The notes beneath the pieces were generated by a model. It was given only the letters and a program-made list of their open reading frames with translations. It made no database searches and was not told where the DNA came from. Below, in pieces: positions 13,001 through 42,035 of a stretch of 64,000 bases of DNA. The translations under genes were made by a program, and so were the position numbers. The stretch is from assembly GCA_964035795.1 (NCBI GenBank), contig OZ038323.1, positions 2,438,744-2,502,743 of the forward strand. The letters are read 5' to 3'. The stretch's first letter is position 1; the number at the start of each line of letters is the position of its first letter. This stretch comes from Pterobdella sp. o SKG-2022. Its lineage: Eukaryota; Annelida; Clitellata; Hirudinida; Piscicolidae.

Positions 13001-16000
13001 GAATCACCTCTCCACTGCTATCATTCACAACCTCTATAATAAAGTACAAAGCCTACACAAGACCATATTGAAGCCAAAAACAAGGTTGTAAAAGATATTT
13101 ATAGAAAGCCTATGACGGTTAATTCATCATTGCAACCTCACCCTAACTTCCAATAAATTTTTATTTTGATGTTTTTATTATTATTTATTAATATTTAAAA
13201 TGATATTTAGATGTTCGTTTATATCCTCTTATTTCATAAGGCATCAGCATTAGTGTTAACATAATAGAACGTTGAGTAGTATTTCCTATAACATGGAGAA
13301 ATACGAGAATAACATGAAGAGACATACTAAGAATTGAAGTTCCATAAGCACCTAGTTACAATCTTAATAAAAAATTTAAGTAGAATATAAATAATAATAA
13401 AAATAATTATACAATAATTAAATAATGAATAAATAATTTAAATGAGATGGATAAAATGATAAAAAAATAATGGAAAGATGGAGAAATATTTTATGGTTGA
13501 TGGAGCCGCTGTTAAATACACTATTCGAATCTGCATAATGGTTATAACTTCATCTTCATTGGCTGAATGATGCAACAATGATGAATGGGGATTTTAGAGG
13601 ACCAAAAATGACAGAATGATGTAGTGATAAATAACAATATAAATAATTATAATATAAGGACTATCTACGATAATAAAAGAAATAAAAAACAATACAAACA
13701 ATAATAATAATAATAATAATAAATTAAATAAGAAAAAAAAGTTAAATTGAATGGCAGTTGGAATAAGGTACAAAAGTCGGCATTTGAACCTTTGAAATTT
13801 TACAAAACCCCCTTATGAAGAATTATAGCAGTTGAGAAAAAATATATCAGAAATAAAAATATTTTAAAAACGATATAAAATAAACTATAAAAATAATAAA
13901 AAATAAAATACTTAAAAATAATAAAAATATAGTATAAACTATATAAAAAAAAGAAATAATATGAACCATAAGCTTAAATCAGCTAAAAAGTTTTGGTTTA
14001 TAAGAAAATTTCAATTTAAACGTGTCTATTTTATTTGATTTTCGCTTGTTATGAAGGATACTTGGGGGTGAAAGTTTGGATCAAAAACTTTAAGAATAAA
14101 AATCAAAAAAAAAATTCTGAAAATCAGAAATAAATTTATTTTCATCACCTAACATTAAAAATCTTGCTTAGAAGTGAGTTATAAATGAAGCAATAAAGAA
14201 AAAAAAAACAATAAAAATATTATTAAAAATAATATACAATAAAAACTATAAGTTATTAACACCAATAAAAATACAGTTATTAATAGGGAGGTAAAAACAG
14301 TTACAGTGGTAGGCGGATAGGTAGGTACATGTCCAAATGGAAAGGAGGATTACGGGCACAAGACCAAGGCCCGAAATACTATTACTTGTCTTTACATCTT
14401 GTTTTTGATGTCATTTTGTATAATTACATTGAATTTTTGGTATTAAATTTTATAAAATAATTTAATTGAAATGTATATAATGAATTTAATACAACAAAAA
14501 ACATTCATTCAAAATATATATATTATATGCTTTGAATTTTATAAAGTATCTCGCCCATTTTACCTTTGAAAAATAATAAATTATACCAGTTAAGCTACCC
14601 TCAATACAGCTCATGAATTATCAGTCGAATCACAAGTACACATAGATATCCTTCTATATAAGCTATTGACCTATATACACTTTGCTTATGATACACACAT
14701 AATATACATACGATACTGTTCATTGAGCATATCCATGTTACCTTATTGAGCAACATACAAAATAATAAAACAGCTTACAATCCCTTACATCACAAAACCA
14801 CATAACACATTGAACACACCTCTGCCTATAAAACTGTGTATTGTATCATAATAGCTTATTATGTAACTGTTATGCGCCTTATTTATTCCACTGTGTGAAT
14901 CAACAATCATTTATATGAATTAATGGTGAATAATAATTAATTTTGACATATCAAAAATTGGAAAAAAAACATCGATGTAAAATTATATTTATTGAATATC
15001 AGAATAAAAGTCTCAGCATTACACATACACTATCCTACAATAGATTAATACAAAAAAATAACCAACACTATCCCAACAACAACCAATGTGCACATAACCA
15101 CACGTGGCTTTTGTATACTCTAAAAGCATGCTTCTTTAATCACACGAGGCTGCGAGTGTTTCTAATTAGACTCATACCATTTCTACCACCCTTATATAAC
15201 CGTCTACCCTTATAATATACTACCCTTACTTCATCTTCCTATATTTATCATTATTAATACCGTTATCGTATCCTAAACCGTGATTATTATACACAAATTT
15301 CATATATTCTGTTTACTATCATTAAATTGATATTATAGATATTATATTTTGTAATGAGCTTTCCATATTCTATTGATAACTGTTAATATATTTTAGTGAA
15401 TATATAACACACATACTAAAAATTAACGAATGCAAACAAAGCCACATTACTAACACTGTTACATAACACATCACAACAGCATATAATGTTAGCTGTCAAC
15501 TGCACTTTTTGAACAACTAAACAAGATCTTTGCTTTATTTGATTTATGCTCACCATAAATCACTTTTCACCTTATCATTAGTGTTATCAAAAGCAACTCA
15601 TCATTATCATTACCATGTGTTATTTATGCTATTATTATCAGTACCAGCAAAATTTATAAATATTGTTGTCTCTAGTTCACCATCATTATTATCAGTACAA
15701 AAAATATGATTAAATATCTCTACTATAAACTACCACTCAATTTTAATAATTTTGAATCTTGAAATCCATTATGAATAAGACCTGGCAATAATGTAAGTGA
15801 AACATTGCATTTAATGGCAGAATATTGGGATACATTTTATTATGACAGTAGTTAGTTCTATTGGTATTAAACAAAGATTGAAAGCGCCCCTCACGACGCT
15901 ATACCTACACTGTACCATGCAAAAAAATTGATTTTTCATTCAACCACTTTACAAACAAACAGTATAACCTTCAATACACTTAACAAAACATAGTTCCATC

Positions 16001-17409
16001 CAACTGACCACTCATTAAGATGAGTAGGTTTGAGATTTTTAAAGCCATTTTATAAGAGAATGCCTGAGACTGGGTATTATAGTTATTTAGTGTATTGACT
16101 ATTATAAACATAGGCAGTGGATTGTATTTCATAGCATTGTTGTTATTGTATATTTTGGACACTAATGATTGATGGAGGGCTTACAGTTTAATTAATGATG
16201 AAAATGACTTTTTCTTGACTAGCGTATGAGTAGTATTATTTAAAGTATTATTATTATTTCATGCATTGTGTCTGTTGTATAATAAAGATTAATTTTTCTT
16301 TCTCTTGCACGCACACTCACACAAACATATTATCTATAAACTAATTTTAGGCTATCAGTAACAATCTATAATGGGTTACTATCAACTGAATTATAAAAGA
16401 GTGTATGAAGCGATTGAATATTTATTGCTTAGCAAGCACAGGACCACCTTAAGATATGAAAATCTTATCACATAACCTTATAAATGATATAAATTAACAC
16501 GTTAAAAAATAAGGCATTTAAAGTACATCTGGTATTTGCAATTACAAATAATATTCATACATTTACAAGTTGATGTATTGAAAATTCATGCGGTATGAAC
16601 TTTACCGTTTGATATGGCTGGAGTATTTATAATTCTCTGCAAATTTATTATACAAACGCATTATCGATTAATTGAGCAAAAAATAACAAAAAAATCAATA
16701 AAATTAATATTTATAAAATTTTTTATAAATTTGTATAATTATTTTCACAAATTATTTCTGATTATTCAAGAAAAAATAGTATGAGAGTAATAATATCTAC
16801 ACCTTTTGTACATATGATATACAGGTTATTCTGTACTAATTACAAAAAATTATCTGAAAAAATATTCTTAAATAGACCTCAAATAAAGTGCAGATAACAA
16901 ATACCTATTATAACTCCTATCCTCGACTCTCTTAGTTGCTTTACAATTTCTTAATTAAAGCACCTTTGATATCAAGCTGCACACAAATCACATACTCGAA
17001 TAGGCGAAAAATAATCTAAAACGAAATAGTATCAAACTGCTGTGCATAGTTGAGTCTTACTAATTAATCAAAATATTATAAATATATTAATACAAAATAA
17101 ATTATCTTTAACACTCATAAATGAATCTCAATTCAAAGTGATTACAAAATATAGTTGATATGGCTATCTTAATTAAGTGGCGTCATTTTTATAGACCAGT
17201 GAGGTCTCCAAAGACAAAAAGGTTGGATGGATAATCGGATGAATGAGAAAACGACGGATGAATGTTCAAAGTAATATACAGTACACTGAAACAAGTATTG
17301 AATAAATATATGCATGAAGGAGTGAACAAACTCGACGGACGGAAGAAAGGTGTGAAGAAGTGAAAAATTAATCAAAGACGCAGACAGGAGAATGGTGGGA
17401 AGAGTGGGG
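10091..17409. other. Long AT-rich intergenic region
   Basis: No gene recognised on either strand over about 7.3 kb. It holds short AAT-type microsatellites (for example 13700-13725), many A-rich runs, and two mixed-composition patches (11080-11150 and 14310-14390) that have no conserved reading. It includes whatever 3' untranslated region the boule gene has; I saw no convincing poly(A) signal close to its stop codon. Confidence 0.5.
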
Positions 17410-33264
<15,855 letters not shown>

Positions 33265-34213
33265 CTGGGCATGGGATGGATGTGTGTTTTGAGTTGGTGT
33301 AAGACATAAAGAACTCTCCCTTGATGATGTCTGTGTTTGTAAATTTTTGGTTGTTTGTATGTGTAAATCTGTGTGTATGTTGGTATTTTTGAATTTTTGA
33401 TTATGTGTGGATGTGTTTGTGAATTTTCCTAATTGTATGTGTGAAAGTATTTGTGAATTTTTTTGGTTGTCTGTCTGAAGGTGTGATTGTATGTATGGCA
33501 GATGTTTTTGTATGTATTTGTTAATGTAGTTGGTTTTATATTTTGTATTTGAGTGTTTTTTTTCCATGTGAGATTAGTATTTAGAATTATAATTGTTACT
33601 AGTTATTGTATTTTTTGAGTGGTTTCAATGAAGTGACTATTGTGCTATTTATGCAGAGAAAAAACTGATAAGTATGGCCAATTGAATCACTACATTTTTT
33701 TACATTTTATTTTTTCTCTTTAGCAAAAAATAAGAAAACTTTGCTTTGAAAATAAATTTTTTTATTATGCAAAAATAGATTCAGTATACTTATATTTATA
33801 ATGTGAATATAGATTTTTATAACAGATAAAAATAATTTACTAATTTATTATGGATTCAAAAATTTGGCAGTCATTTGAAAAATGATTTCACATAATTTTA
33901 TAAGATGAAAAAAATCTAATTTCACCAAATAACTTAAACCAAGCTGTATCATCTAAAAATATTTCAAATGTAGAAATAATATTTTATCAGATAAAATTTA
34001 ACCTTTGAAAAGAATTTCAAGCCTAAACTTAAAAAGCAAAATGTATTGTAGATTTATAAAAAAAAATTAGCTAATGGTTTGATAAATTTCTATAAATTTC
34101 AATGTTTTGAAAAAATTATATTATAAAAATTAAAAAAATTACTTAAAGTTTAAAATATTTTTTTAAAAGCAGAATTACATGTGAAAAAAGGATACAAATG
34201 GTAGTTTGCTTAC

Positions 34214-34228
34214 ATTAAGTTTGTTCAT
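34214..34228 (-). CDS. boule: Candidate first coding exon of boule
   Basis: A minus-strand ATG followed by four codons (MNKLN) is directly followed by a good donor, GTAAGC. It ends in phase 0, which fits the phase-0 acceptor before KLGTLIPN at 33264. Joined, the protein would start MNKLNKLGTLIPNRIF and be 246 residues long. Short N-termini before the RRM are normal in Boule. The evidence is only a matching phase and splice signal, so another upstream start is possible. Confidence 0.35.
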
Positions 34229-36522
34229 TTGAACGGTAGACGAGGAAAGCAATTTCTAGCAAGACAATCCTAACATATGTTAAATAACTTCCTTCAAAGC
34301 TGATAATAATCCACAAATGTCGAAAGAGCAAAGTACCAACAAGAAACTTGCTTTAAAACAATGACGATAACAACACGCAAAAAAACCAACAAATTGAGGC
34401 AATGCCGAACCAATAATAACAATTAAACACGGTCCCGTTATAGCAAGCGCTCTTAGCTATTTGAACAATGCTAGCTCTATCAAACGCTCCGGCTAAATGG
34501 CGATTTGAAGAATTGATATTCGACTCATTGCATCGATATATATTGCTCTAACACTTAGCGCTAATCATTAATATCTGCTGTTCCTCGGCCTTGCAAACAA
34601 ATGCATAAAATCTTAACATAAATGAATGTAAGAGAACCGACTCACCATTTTTAGAGCCAATTTTACGGAAGCTAATATTCTGGCGCCATAAATAGCAAAC
34701 TTTCTGTAGGTATGGACAGCCTAACGAATTAACAAAAATTAAATAATATTTTCTGAAAAGAACGTTATAAAATTTCAAAAATGAATTTTTAAAAATAAAT
34801 ATGTATAAAAAATTATTTAAAATTGTTCAAACATTATTTAATTGAAAATAATATTTTATAAAATTAATGTAAAATAAACGAATTTGAGTTTAATTTTCTT
34901 TATAAATTTTTGAAAATAAACTACTTTGAAATTCACATTGTTCTCAATTTGAACAAACATATTGAAATCAATAGCGCCATTTGAATTGTAAACCGAATGT
35001 TAAATACATTGGAAATTTATAATCCTTAATGGGAGTTTTCATTTAACGAACAAAATGGAAGTTTTTTTGAAAACATCGACAGAAATGATTTCATTAGTTC
35101 TATATAGTGGATGAAGCAACAACAGGAGAAACATACAAAAAAATCAAAACCTATTCATCAGCATCAATGTCTTTTTTTGGTAAACATATTAGTGAATTCA
35201 CAAAAAAATCAGTTGTTATAAATAGAAATAGATTTGAAATTGCTGCTAAAATATTCAATCACATTTTTTATTAACGATTGAATCGAACAGCCATGGGTGA
35301 ATAAAGTTGTGAATGTTTGAAGATAAAAAAGATATTTTCGAAAATATTTTCTCATAAAATGAAACCATGCTGTGAAAAACGTAATGACATGGATATTGCA
35401 ATTCTTCTCACATAAGTTGCTGAATTTTTAAAAAATTAATGAATGTAAATTTTGTGATATTATATATCGAAAAAGTTCATAATTGATGTGTGGGGCTTTA
35501 CAGATACAATGAATTTTCCTATCTGATTAATTATTCAAAAGATTTAAAGTGAAAACTTTTTTACAAAACCCTCAAAATATTATTCTGTATAATTCAATAC
35601 ATATTAATTATTAAATGAACATATTTTTTGTATTTTGTGCATTTTTTACAACTCATTTATAAAAGAGAAATACTTTCATCACAAACGTCGAGTAACTTAT
35701 GAATGGCTTGGCATTATGACCCGAGGCTTTATTACACGTTATAAATGTATTTTGTCCATGAATTTTTTCACGTGCTTCTGTCTATTTATCGATCTGCTCA
35801 ATTTTGGGCGTGTATTTTTCAACACAAAAAATAGCCTGTGTTTCAACCATGCGAAATAACGCTTTCAGGCTGTGATGAATATTTTCACAAAGGCGAGTTT
35901 CAAAAAAATTTGTTTAAGAAACTACAAAAATTTTCTGTCGTATTTGCCTTCACGCTGCTTTGAAGTTGAGCCATCTGTTCGAAATGCGTACAATTTTCTC
36001 ATTAATTATAAAAATAACATGGAATTATTATTGTTATTTTTATTATTACTATAATTATCATTGATTATAAAAATATCACAATGATTTCTAATAATAAAAA
36101 CAAAAAAACTAAAAGGAGATAGTTTTCCAGATATTAAAACTTAAGCGCTTAAAATGCTACAAGGGGTTTGTTATCATCGAGAGCACATCAATCATCGTGA
36201 TACATCCTAATAAATCTTTTAATTTACTGAATTTCATCAAGTAGTGTTACATAGCGTTTATAAGCCTATGTTATATCAATACCAAATAGTATTATACGCT
36301 AGCCCAACAACAAATATCCTCATAGATCACCTTGCTTCATTCCTAATATTTGCTCTTGTCTTATCATCGAGTTGAACTCAGCTGAAATTATAGATTCTTA
36401 TTTGAGTTTTCCAATATTTTCCATTTTAATTAATCGAATACTGTTTTCAAATATTTATTATTTCGTGTGTGTTTGTTTATAAGCATTCACCTATGCATAC
36501 ATACTTTCATAAATAAGTAGCT

Positions 36523-36524
<2 letters not shown>

Positions 36525-36554
<30 letters not shown>
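36525..36554. repeat. (TA)n microsatellite
   Basis: About 15 TA units, 70 bp upstream of the ATG at 36624. It could contribute a TATA-like sequence but cannot be distinguished from a plain microsatellite. Confidence 0.9.
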
Positions 36555-36558
<4 letters not shown>

Positions 36559-36623
36559 TTTAAAACGAAAATGTAGAAGAATGAATCTGCTAAACGTTTC
36601 ATGAAATGTTTTGAAGCGGTGCG

Positions 36624-37109
36624 ATGATTCTGAAAGGGAATATGACTGATAGTCATAAAGACTATATAAATTCAACGTTGAAATCCTTAATGTATGACTA
36701 CCAAAAGCTGCCCTCTTCCTCCACTCTTCAGCACCGTACCACATCATCTCTGCCACCATTCCATAATGAAACCTATGAATACTATATAGAAGATGACTTT
36801 GACAAACCTCTCAACCTATCGAAACCAACCAAACTCCTACCTACAGGAGTAGTAATAGTGATTGTTTTAGCTCTTCTATGTGCTGTGATGGGTCTCATCT
36901 ACGCTTATGTCTACTTTACTAAAATCAACAAAAACAGTCTGGCGAATCAAGGGAAAATGTTGACAGCGGTAGTGAAACCCCCAAAGCACTCTTCAGAACT
37001 GCTTAGAGTGCCGCACCACCATCCTGAAGACGAGAGGAGTCATAGGGATAGCTTTTCTCAAAATGCCTCACCTTCTACACACGTGTTTCTCTTCAAAATG
37101 AAAAGGTAA
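36624..37109 (+). CDS. Orphan single-pass membrane protein, 161 aa
   Basis: I do not recognise the family. A 161-residue frame opens at ATG 36624 (a second in-frame Met lies at residue 7) and closes with TAA. The composition is clearly more protein-like than neighbouring frames. Residues 1-70 are polar with four N-glycosylation sequons (N6, N16, N48, N64) and an acidic YEYYIEDDFD patch. Residues about 75-98 form one strong transmembrane helix (VVIVIVLALLCAVMGLIYAY). The tail is basic (KINK directly after the helix, then His/Arg/Ser-rich). With no cleavable signal peptide, sequons only on the N-terminal side and positive charge after the helix, an N-out/C-in plasma-membrane or endomembrane protein is likely. 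A poly(A) signal AATAAA lies at 37466-37471. It may be a complete intronless gene or one exon of a longer one. Confidence 0.55.
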   Translation: MILKGNMTDSHKDYINSTLKSLMYDYQKLPSSSTLQHRTTSSLPPFHNETYEYYIEDDFDKPLNLSKPTKLLPTGVVIVIVLALLCAVMGLIYAYVYFTKINKNSLANQGKMLTAVVKPPKHSSELLRVPHHHPEDERSHRDSFSQNASPSTHVFLFKMKR

Positions 37110-40100
37110 TTCAAGACAGCGCTTGTCTCAAAGTAAGATTTTTTGGAGAATGAATTGTCTCACGTTACGTCTTCCAAAGCTTATTTACGTCTGAACTGCA
37201 AAATATTTTTGACGTTTTTCCATTTATATTAACGTTGCGTTTTATGGTTGTGGGCGCATATTTTTTAACGATGTTTGAAAGTAAGTTTCCATATGGAATA
37301 TTGATAAAATCATTAACTATTCGAAATTAATTGATATCTGATTTAAATGAAAATTTTTTAGAGCAAAATACAAGCATATTCAACTTCACTGATCCTCCAT
37401 ATTGCAAGCATCATATTAAGCTCATTATTTTCTCCGTTTAAACTGAAAATTTTTATTGCAGCTTTAATAAAGATGATATTTTTAGAGTGTTTGGTGTTGT
37501 GAGATGGCGCATATTACCTGAAAACATATAAGAATTTTTATTTTTAGGTGATTGATTCTACCTTTAGAATTGATTTTCTCTATTCCATTCATATCTTTTT
37601 TTATTATAGTTATATTTGTAAGAAGCACGAAAATGTATTTTGAAAAGAGCATATTTATTCTAAGTGTTTATTTTTTACTAATTTCATCAACTGTTAGTAT
37701 TGTTTCACTAAAAATATTAATCATTATAAAAACTGCCACACTTTTGTGACCTTTTTTGAATATTTTTATCACTGTTTTTCAACTAGTGCAAACCCATTTT
37801 CTGAAAATTTTTTTTTTGTATGAGAAAAAACTTCAAAAATGACTTGAAAAATATAATTGGAGCATTCTTTAAATAATATTAAATTTAATTTAATTTTCAA
37901 CGTTGAACCTAACTAACTATATAGTAGCCTTTGATCATGTTTCAAGGAGTGAACAATTTTAGTTTTTGTCCATGTTTATATTCCCCACATCAAATAAAAT
38001 AAACTAAAAAATCTAAAAGTGAAAAAATTATTTCTTCAAAAAAACCAAAAATAGATTTTAATGAGGCTATCAGTAGCTAAGATAAAAAGCAAACAAACTG
38101 AAAGATTGATCTAACCCTAATAGATCCAAAAGTCAATAGATAACATTTGTGGAGGTAAAAATCTTCTGATAACACTCATACAAAGATTCAACAGAAACTC
38201 ACCAAGGCTTTGTAATTCTAATTATAGTGATAGCAGTTCTTCGCCCAACTGCTGTCAACCTTGTCAACTCTACAATCTTGCAAGAATTATTACTATGATT
38301 TTATACTATTTACAGGTTAAATGATTGAAAAAATTGAGGTATACACTGTATTTTGGGAAGTTAGAAGCTTTCTGATTACTTTCGCTAATAATACATCTTA
38401 TTTTTTCCTTGTCTATCTTTGCTTGTAAACTCTAGTTATATATTGAAGTTAATTACATCAAGTACTGTATGGACTGTTAGCTTGATTCGAATTGATCATT
38501 ATATTCTTGAGCATGCTTTGACGTGGAAAAGGTGGTTTTTATAAGATAAAATGTCTTTCGGTTTCAGAAGTTTACATTTTGTTGCTCATAATTGATTAAG
38601 TTTTTATCTGTTTGTAATTGGGTTTGAAGGTTTTGAATACTTTTTAAAAATGAAAAATATACAAAATAAAATAACGAAAAATGCTTAGAAAAAAATAAAT
38701 AAGATGAAAAAAAAACAAAGATATTAACATGCTGGATAAAACAAAATAAGCAAGTAATTTCACACGGATTAAAACCTCGGACACAAATTGTGGGAAAGAT
38801 GAGACTCAAAAAGAACAGAACAAAGACGAATAACGTAATATAAAAAAAAACTGAGATAAAGAATGAAATTAATTAACACACAAAAATGAAGGTGAAATTT
38901 GTAAAGATTACTAGGTCAAAACAAAATCTAAAAATAAATACATAACAAATGAAAGAGAAAAACAATTTAACAAAAATACAAACTGGTAATAATAACCGTG
39001 GATACTTCAAAGCTATCTACCATAATCAAAACAAATTAGGGATTCAGTCAAAATGGTAAACAAAAACCTTTCGACATCGTCTATATGCTCTCTCTATAAA
39101 CTGTTATATCCTCTTTTTGATGCAAGGGTTTAGGAGTTAATCAAGGATTAAATGAGTGCTATTGGATTTTCAATCATTGATGCTTCATGTGGCTATCACA
39201 TTTTAAGAAATTTCAGCTGGAAACTGGCATGGAAAAAGAATTCTACGTTGAATGTTTAAGAATTAGAGTGAAGAGGAAAATAATTTTTTAAAATTTCTCC
39301 ATCAAAAATGATTGAGACGATTATGAGAGCACGAGTTTCTAACAAACTTTAATAACGTTATCCAATTTTTTTAAGCTTTTGTAGAAACTGGTCATGGATC
39401 CTCTCTCAAATGAATTCTCAAAAAATAATTATTCAACATTGAAGATGGTGTGAACATAAATACTACAGAAATCGTCACTCAGGTGACAATTTTTTGCTAT
39501 CCGTGAACTTGAAGCTCCAAACATCCATGAACAAAAATTATATCATAGATGTAAAAATATGTTTATAAATAGTAGAGATTTCTTTACAACTTCCAGAACG
39601 TATGAAGAAACGTGTTCTACACAGATGGCCTTCAAAGCGTTATAACTTGCACATCACCACTCAAACCACATGCAACAAAAGCTTTTGATAGCCTTTTAAT
39701 GGAACTTTTTTGATGCAATTATTTTAAGGAAATATGGGAAACCATTTAATAAACAACACTATTTTTTTGGCTATGACGGTGTTTATCTCTGATGATGTTA
39801 TACGTACGTCAATAAAATCTTAATAATAATGATCATAACATCAACTTATAGAGCACCAAAAAACCAACGTAAAAATTTATATAACTGAGCATCTTAATGA
39901 ATAAAGCAAAAGTCATCCATAAAAATGCATAAACCCCATTCTGTGCTGTTAAAAATTGGCGCACTCAATCTAATTGATGTTCATTTATTGACTGATTGTC
40001 TGGCTTTATTAGGTGACTTGTCATTAGGTTTTGTTCTCCTATGATGATAAATAATGACTGCATCGTCATTAAATTTATTTTCAATAAATGGCAGCGATTA

Positions 40101-42035
40101 GATTTTAAAAGGTTTTGATAGTGCATACAACGTTTTTCATTGATCTTTATTTAAAATACCTCCAGTTTTCTATTACTAACTCAATGTTTTCCAATATTTC
40201 GATTACAAACTCCAAGATTTATTTCGAAATATTAAAAAAGTATGACCGTACTCAGGTTTTATAAAGGTCTGTTTAAGGGCTATTTGAAACGACATGAAAC
40301 GTTAGGAAAAATAGATACGATGTTCTCTAATCATTAAGTTAGCTTATATATATTTATTAGGCTTTCATATCCCTTGTCTCATCTATACCATGGTGTTTTA
40401 AATCATTATAAGTACCTTTAATGACATCGTTACATAAGTTATCTTATAAAAAACTAATACTTTATAAAAGTTTAGCTCAGTTGAACATCTCAAAATACAT
40501 TTAGATTGAAATCTGGAAAATAGATTTCCACTACTGAAACATAATAAATAAATATGTGGGTATAAATCAGGGCCGGAATATGTGTTATCCTGCAATGTGG
40601 GTGATAAAAGGAATATGAACCCATCTTAGAAAATAAACTTTTGCGCTTTTGAAAAATACTTCGAGTAGTGAAAAACCGATGAGTTTATTTTTGGAAGGTT
40701 CTATACTTGAATAGAAGATTTTATGTAAAACAGAAATAAAAAGGCAATAAAGAAAGGTGAAAAGTAAATTTGAAACTCACCAAAAACAAAAATTTGTTTC
40801 GAAAAACTGTTTAACTAACTTAATTTCAAACAAAATTTCAAAATTATGAGCGAAAAAATACACGTTCAGTTTCATAAAAGTGGTTAATTGTTGAAACTAA
40901 AACTCAGTGAGTATTTTATATCCATATAGTTTTCTCCTCTCTCAAAGGTGCTACTGTTGTGTGTATTTTTGAAAAGGAAGTTTTATCGATACGTTATCCG
41001 TGGTGTTTGTGGGTATGTAATGTAATGAAAGGCGGTATTTATAAAGCGCTTTTGCTTATAGATCAAAGCACTCGCTACAAATTTAATGTAGCGAAAACAC
41101 ACTGTGGAACAGGTGCTAATTGTCGGCCCACGTGAGATCGAACCCGGTAAGTTTTTATAATTAGAGCAATGCTTTACCGTATGTGGTTTTATTCATAGTT
41201 TTAGTGTCTTCCAAATTTTGACACATCTTTTGATACACCTCCAAGACTTGTTCATCGTTTGAGTGTGCAAAGGATTATGTGGGTGGCTTTTTGGTGGGTA
41301 TGAAATGTTTCTATGACTGAGTTTATTTTCCAGCCACTCAATACAAAACTCACAATTGGAACGAAACTGCTTAGTGTCAAATTTTAGTTGGTTGAAATAA
41401 ATTAAAATAGGCTAACACTGATGAAATAATTCAAAAACGATGAAAGAATGTTTATGGTGCAATTGATAGGTGACCTCCATTATTATATAACTCAAAACAA
41501 TAAACTCTAGAAATGGGAGTTTACTTTTAGATATCCCTTTCGCAAACATTCAATCAATGGGCAGTGTACAAATTATAAATGATTTTGTATTCACTGCTTT
41601 TAAGTGACCTCGAGACTTTGTTGGCTTTGAATTTAATTGATAGTCTTAAAACTCCAAAATGTGAAGTGATATTTTCTAAGTGAATATAATTGAAGCATTG
41701 TTTAATTTAGTTTCAATCTTCAATTCTAATGTATTCAAATAGTGATTCGAGTTTTGGTTTCATTTCTGCATTCAACTACAGATTAATGGACCAATTTCGA
41801 ACTCTCCTTCTTGTCCTTCTGATCCTGTTTATTGTGTGTGTGCGTATTTTTAGATCATCAATATAGCATGAATAAAACGCGCACTATAAATGTTTCTAGC
41901 TTCTACCTAAACAAACACCATCAAAGACACATTAACGCAGTGCGAAGATAGTACTAAGAAAAAATAATGAAATAAAAGCAGCCGTATAATCTCAATCACC
42001 AGTTTTATTAATAACTTGAATATTCAATTTTTTCC
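37110..42035. other. AT-rich intergenic stretch
   Basis: About 4.9 kb with no recognised gene. It holds one minus-strand SINE (41016-41180). A mixed-composition patch at 38215-38290 reads a short minus-strand frame before a GTGAGT donor-like site but contains a stop, so it is not called. Confidence 0.5.
41016..41180 (-). mobile_element. tRNA-derived SINE copy 1
   Basis: On the minus strand: degraded tRNA head with box B (GGGTTCGATC), then GTGGGCCGACAATTAGCACC, a body containing GTTTTCGCTACATTAAATTTGTAGC, and a tail AAGCGCTTTATAAATACCGC ending in ATTACATTAC. The box A half is more diverged than in the copies at 43497 and 56633. Confidence 0.88.

Larger units (their letters stand above)
33265..36623. 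other. Upstream region of boule and spacer to the next gene
   Basis: Contains the candidate first boule exon. Otherwise A/T-rich, with short frames (for example 35635-35859 and 35872-36054, plus) that lack family features. A TA dinucleotide run lies at 36525-36554, immediately before the orphan membrane-protein gene. No promoter element can be assigned with confidence. Confidence 0.5.

Noticed and set aside
38215..38290. Possible small exon before a GTGAGT site
   Set aside because: The only cysteine-bearing frame contains a stop and neither neighbour gene needs an exon here.
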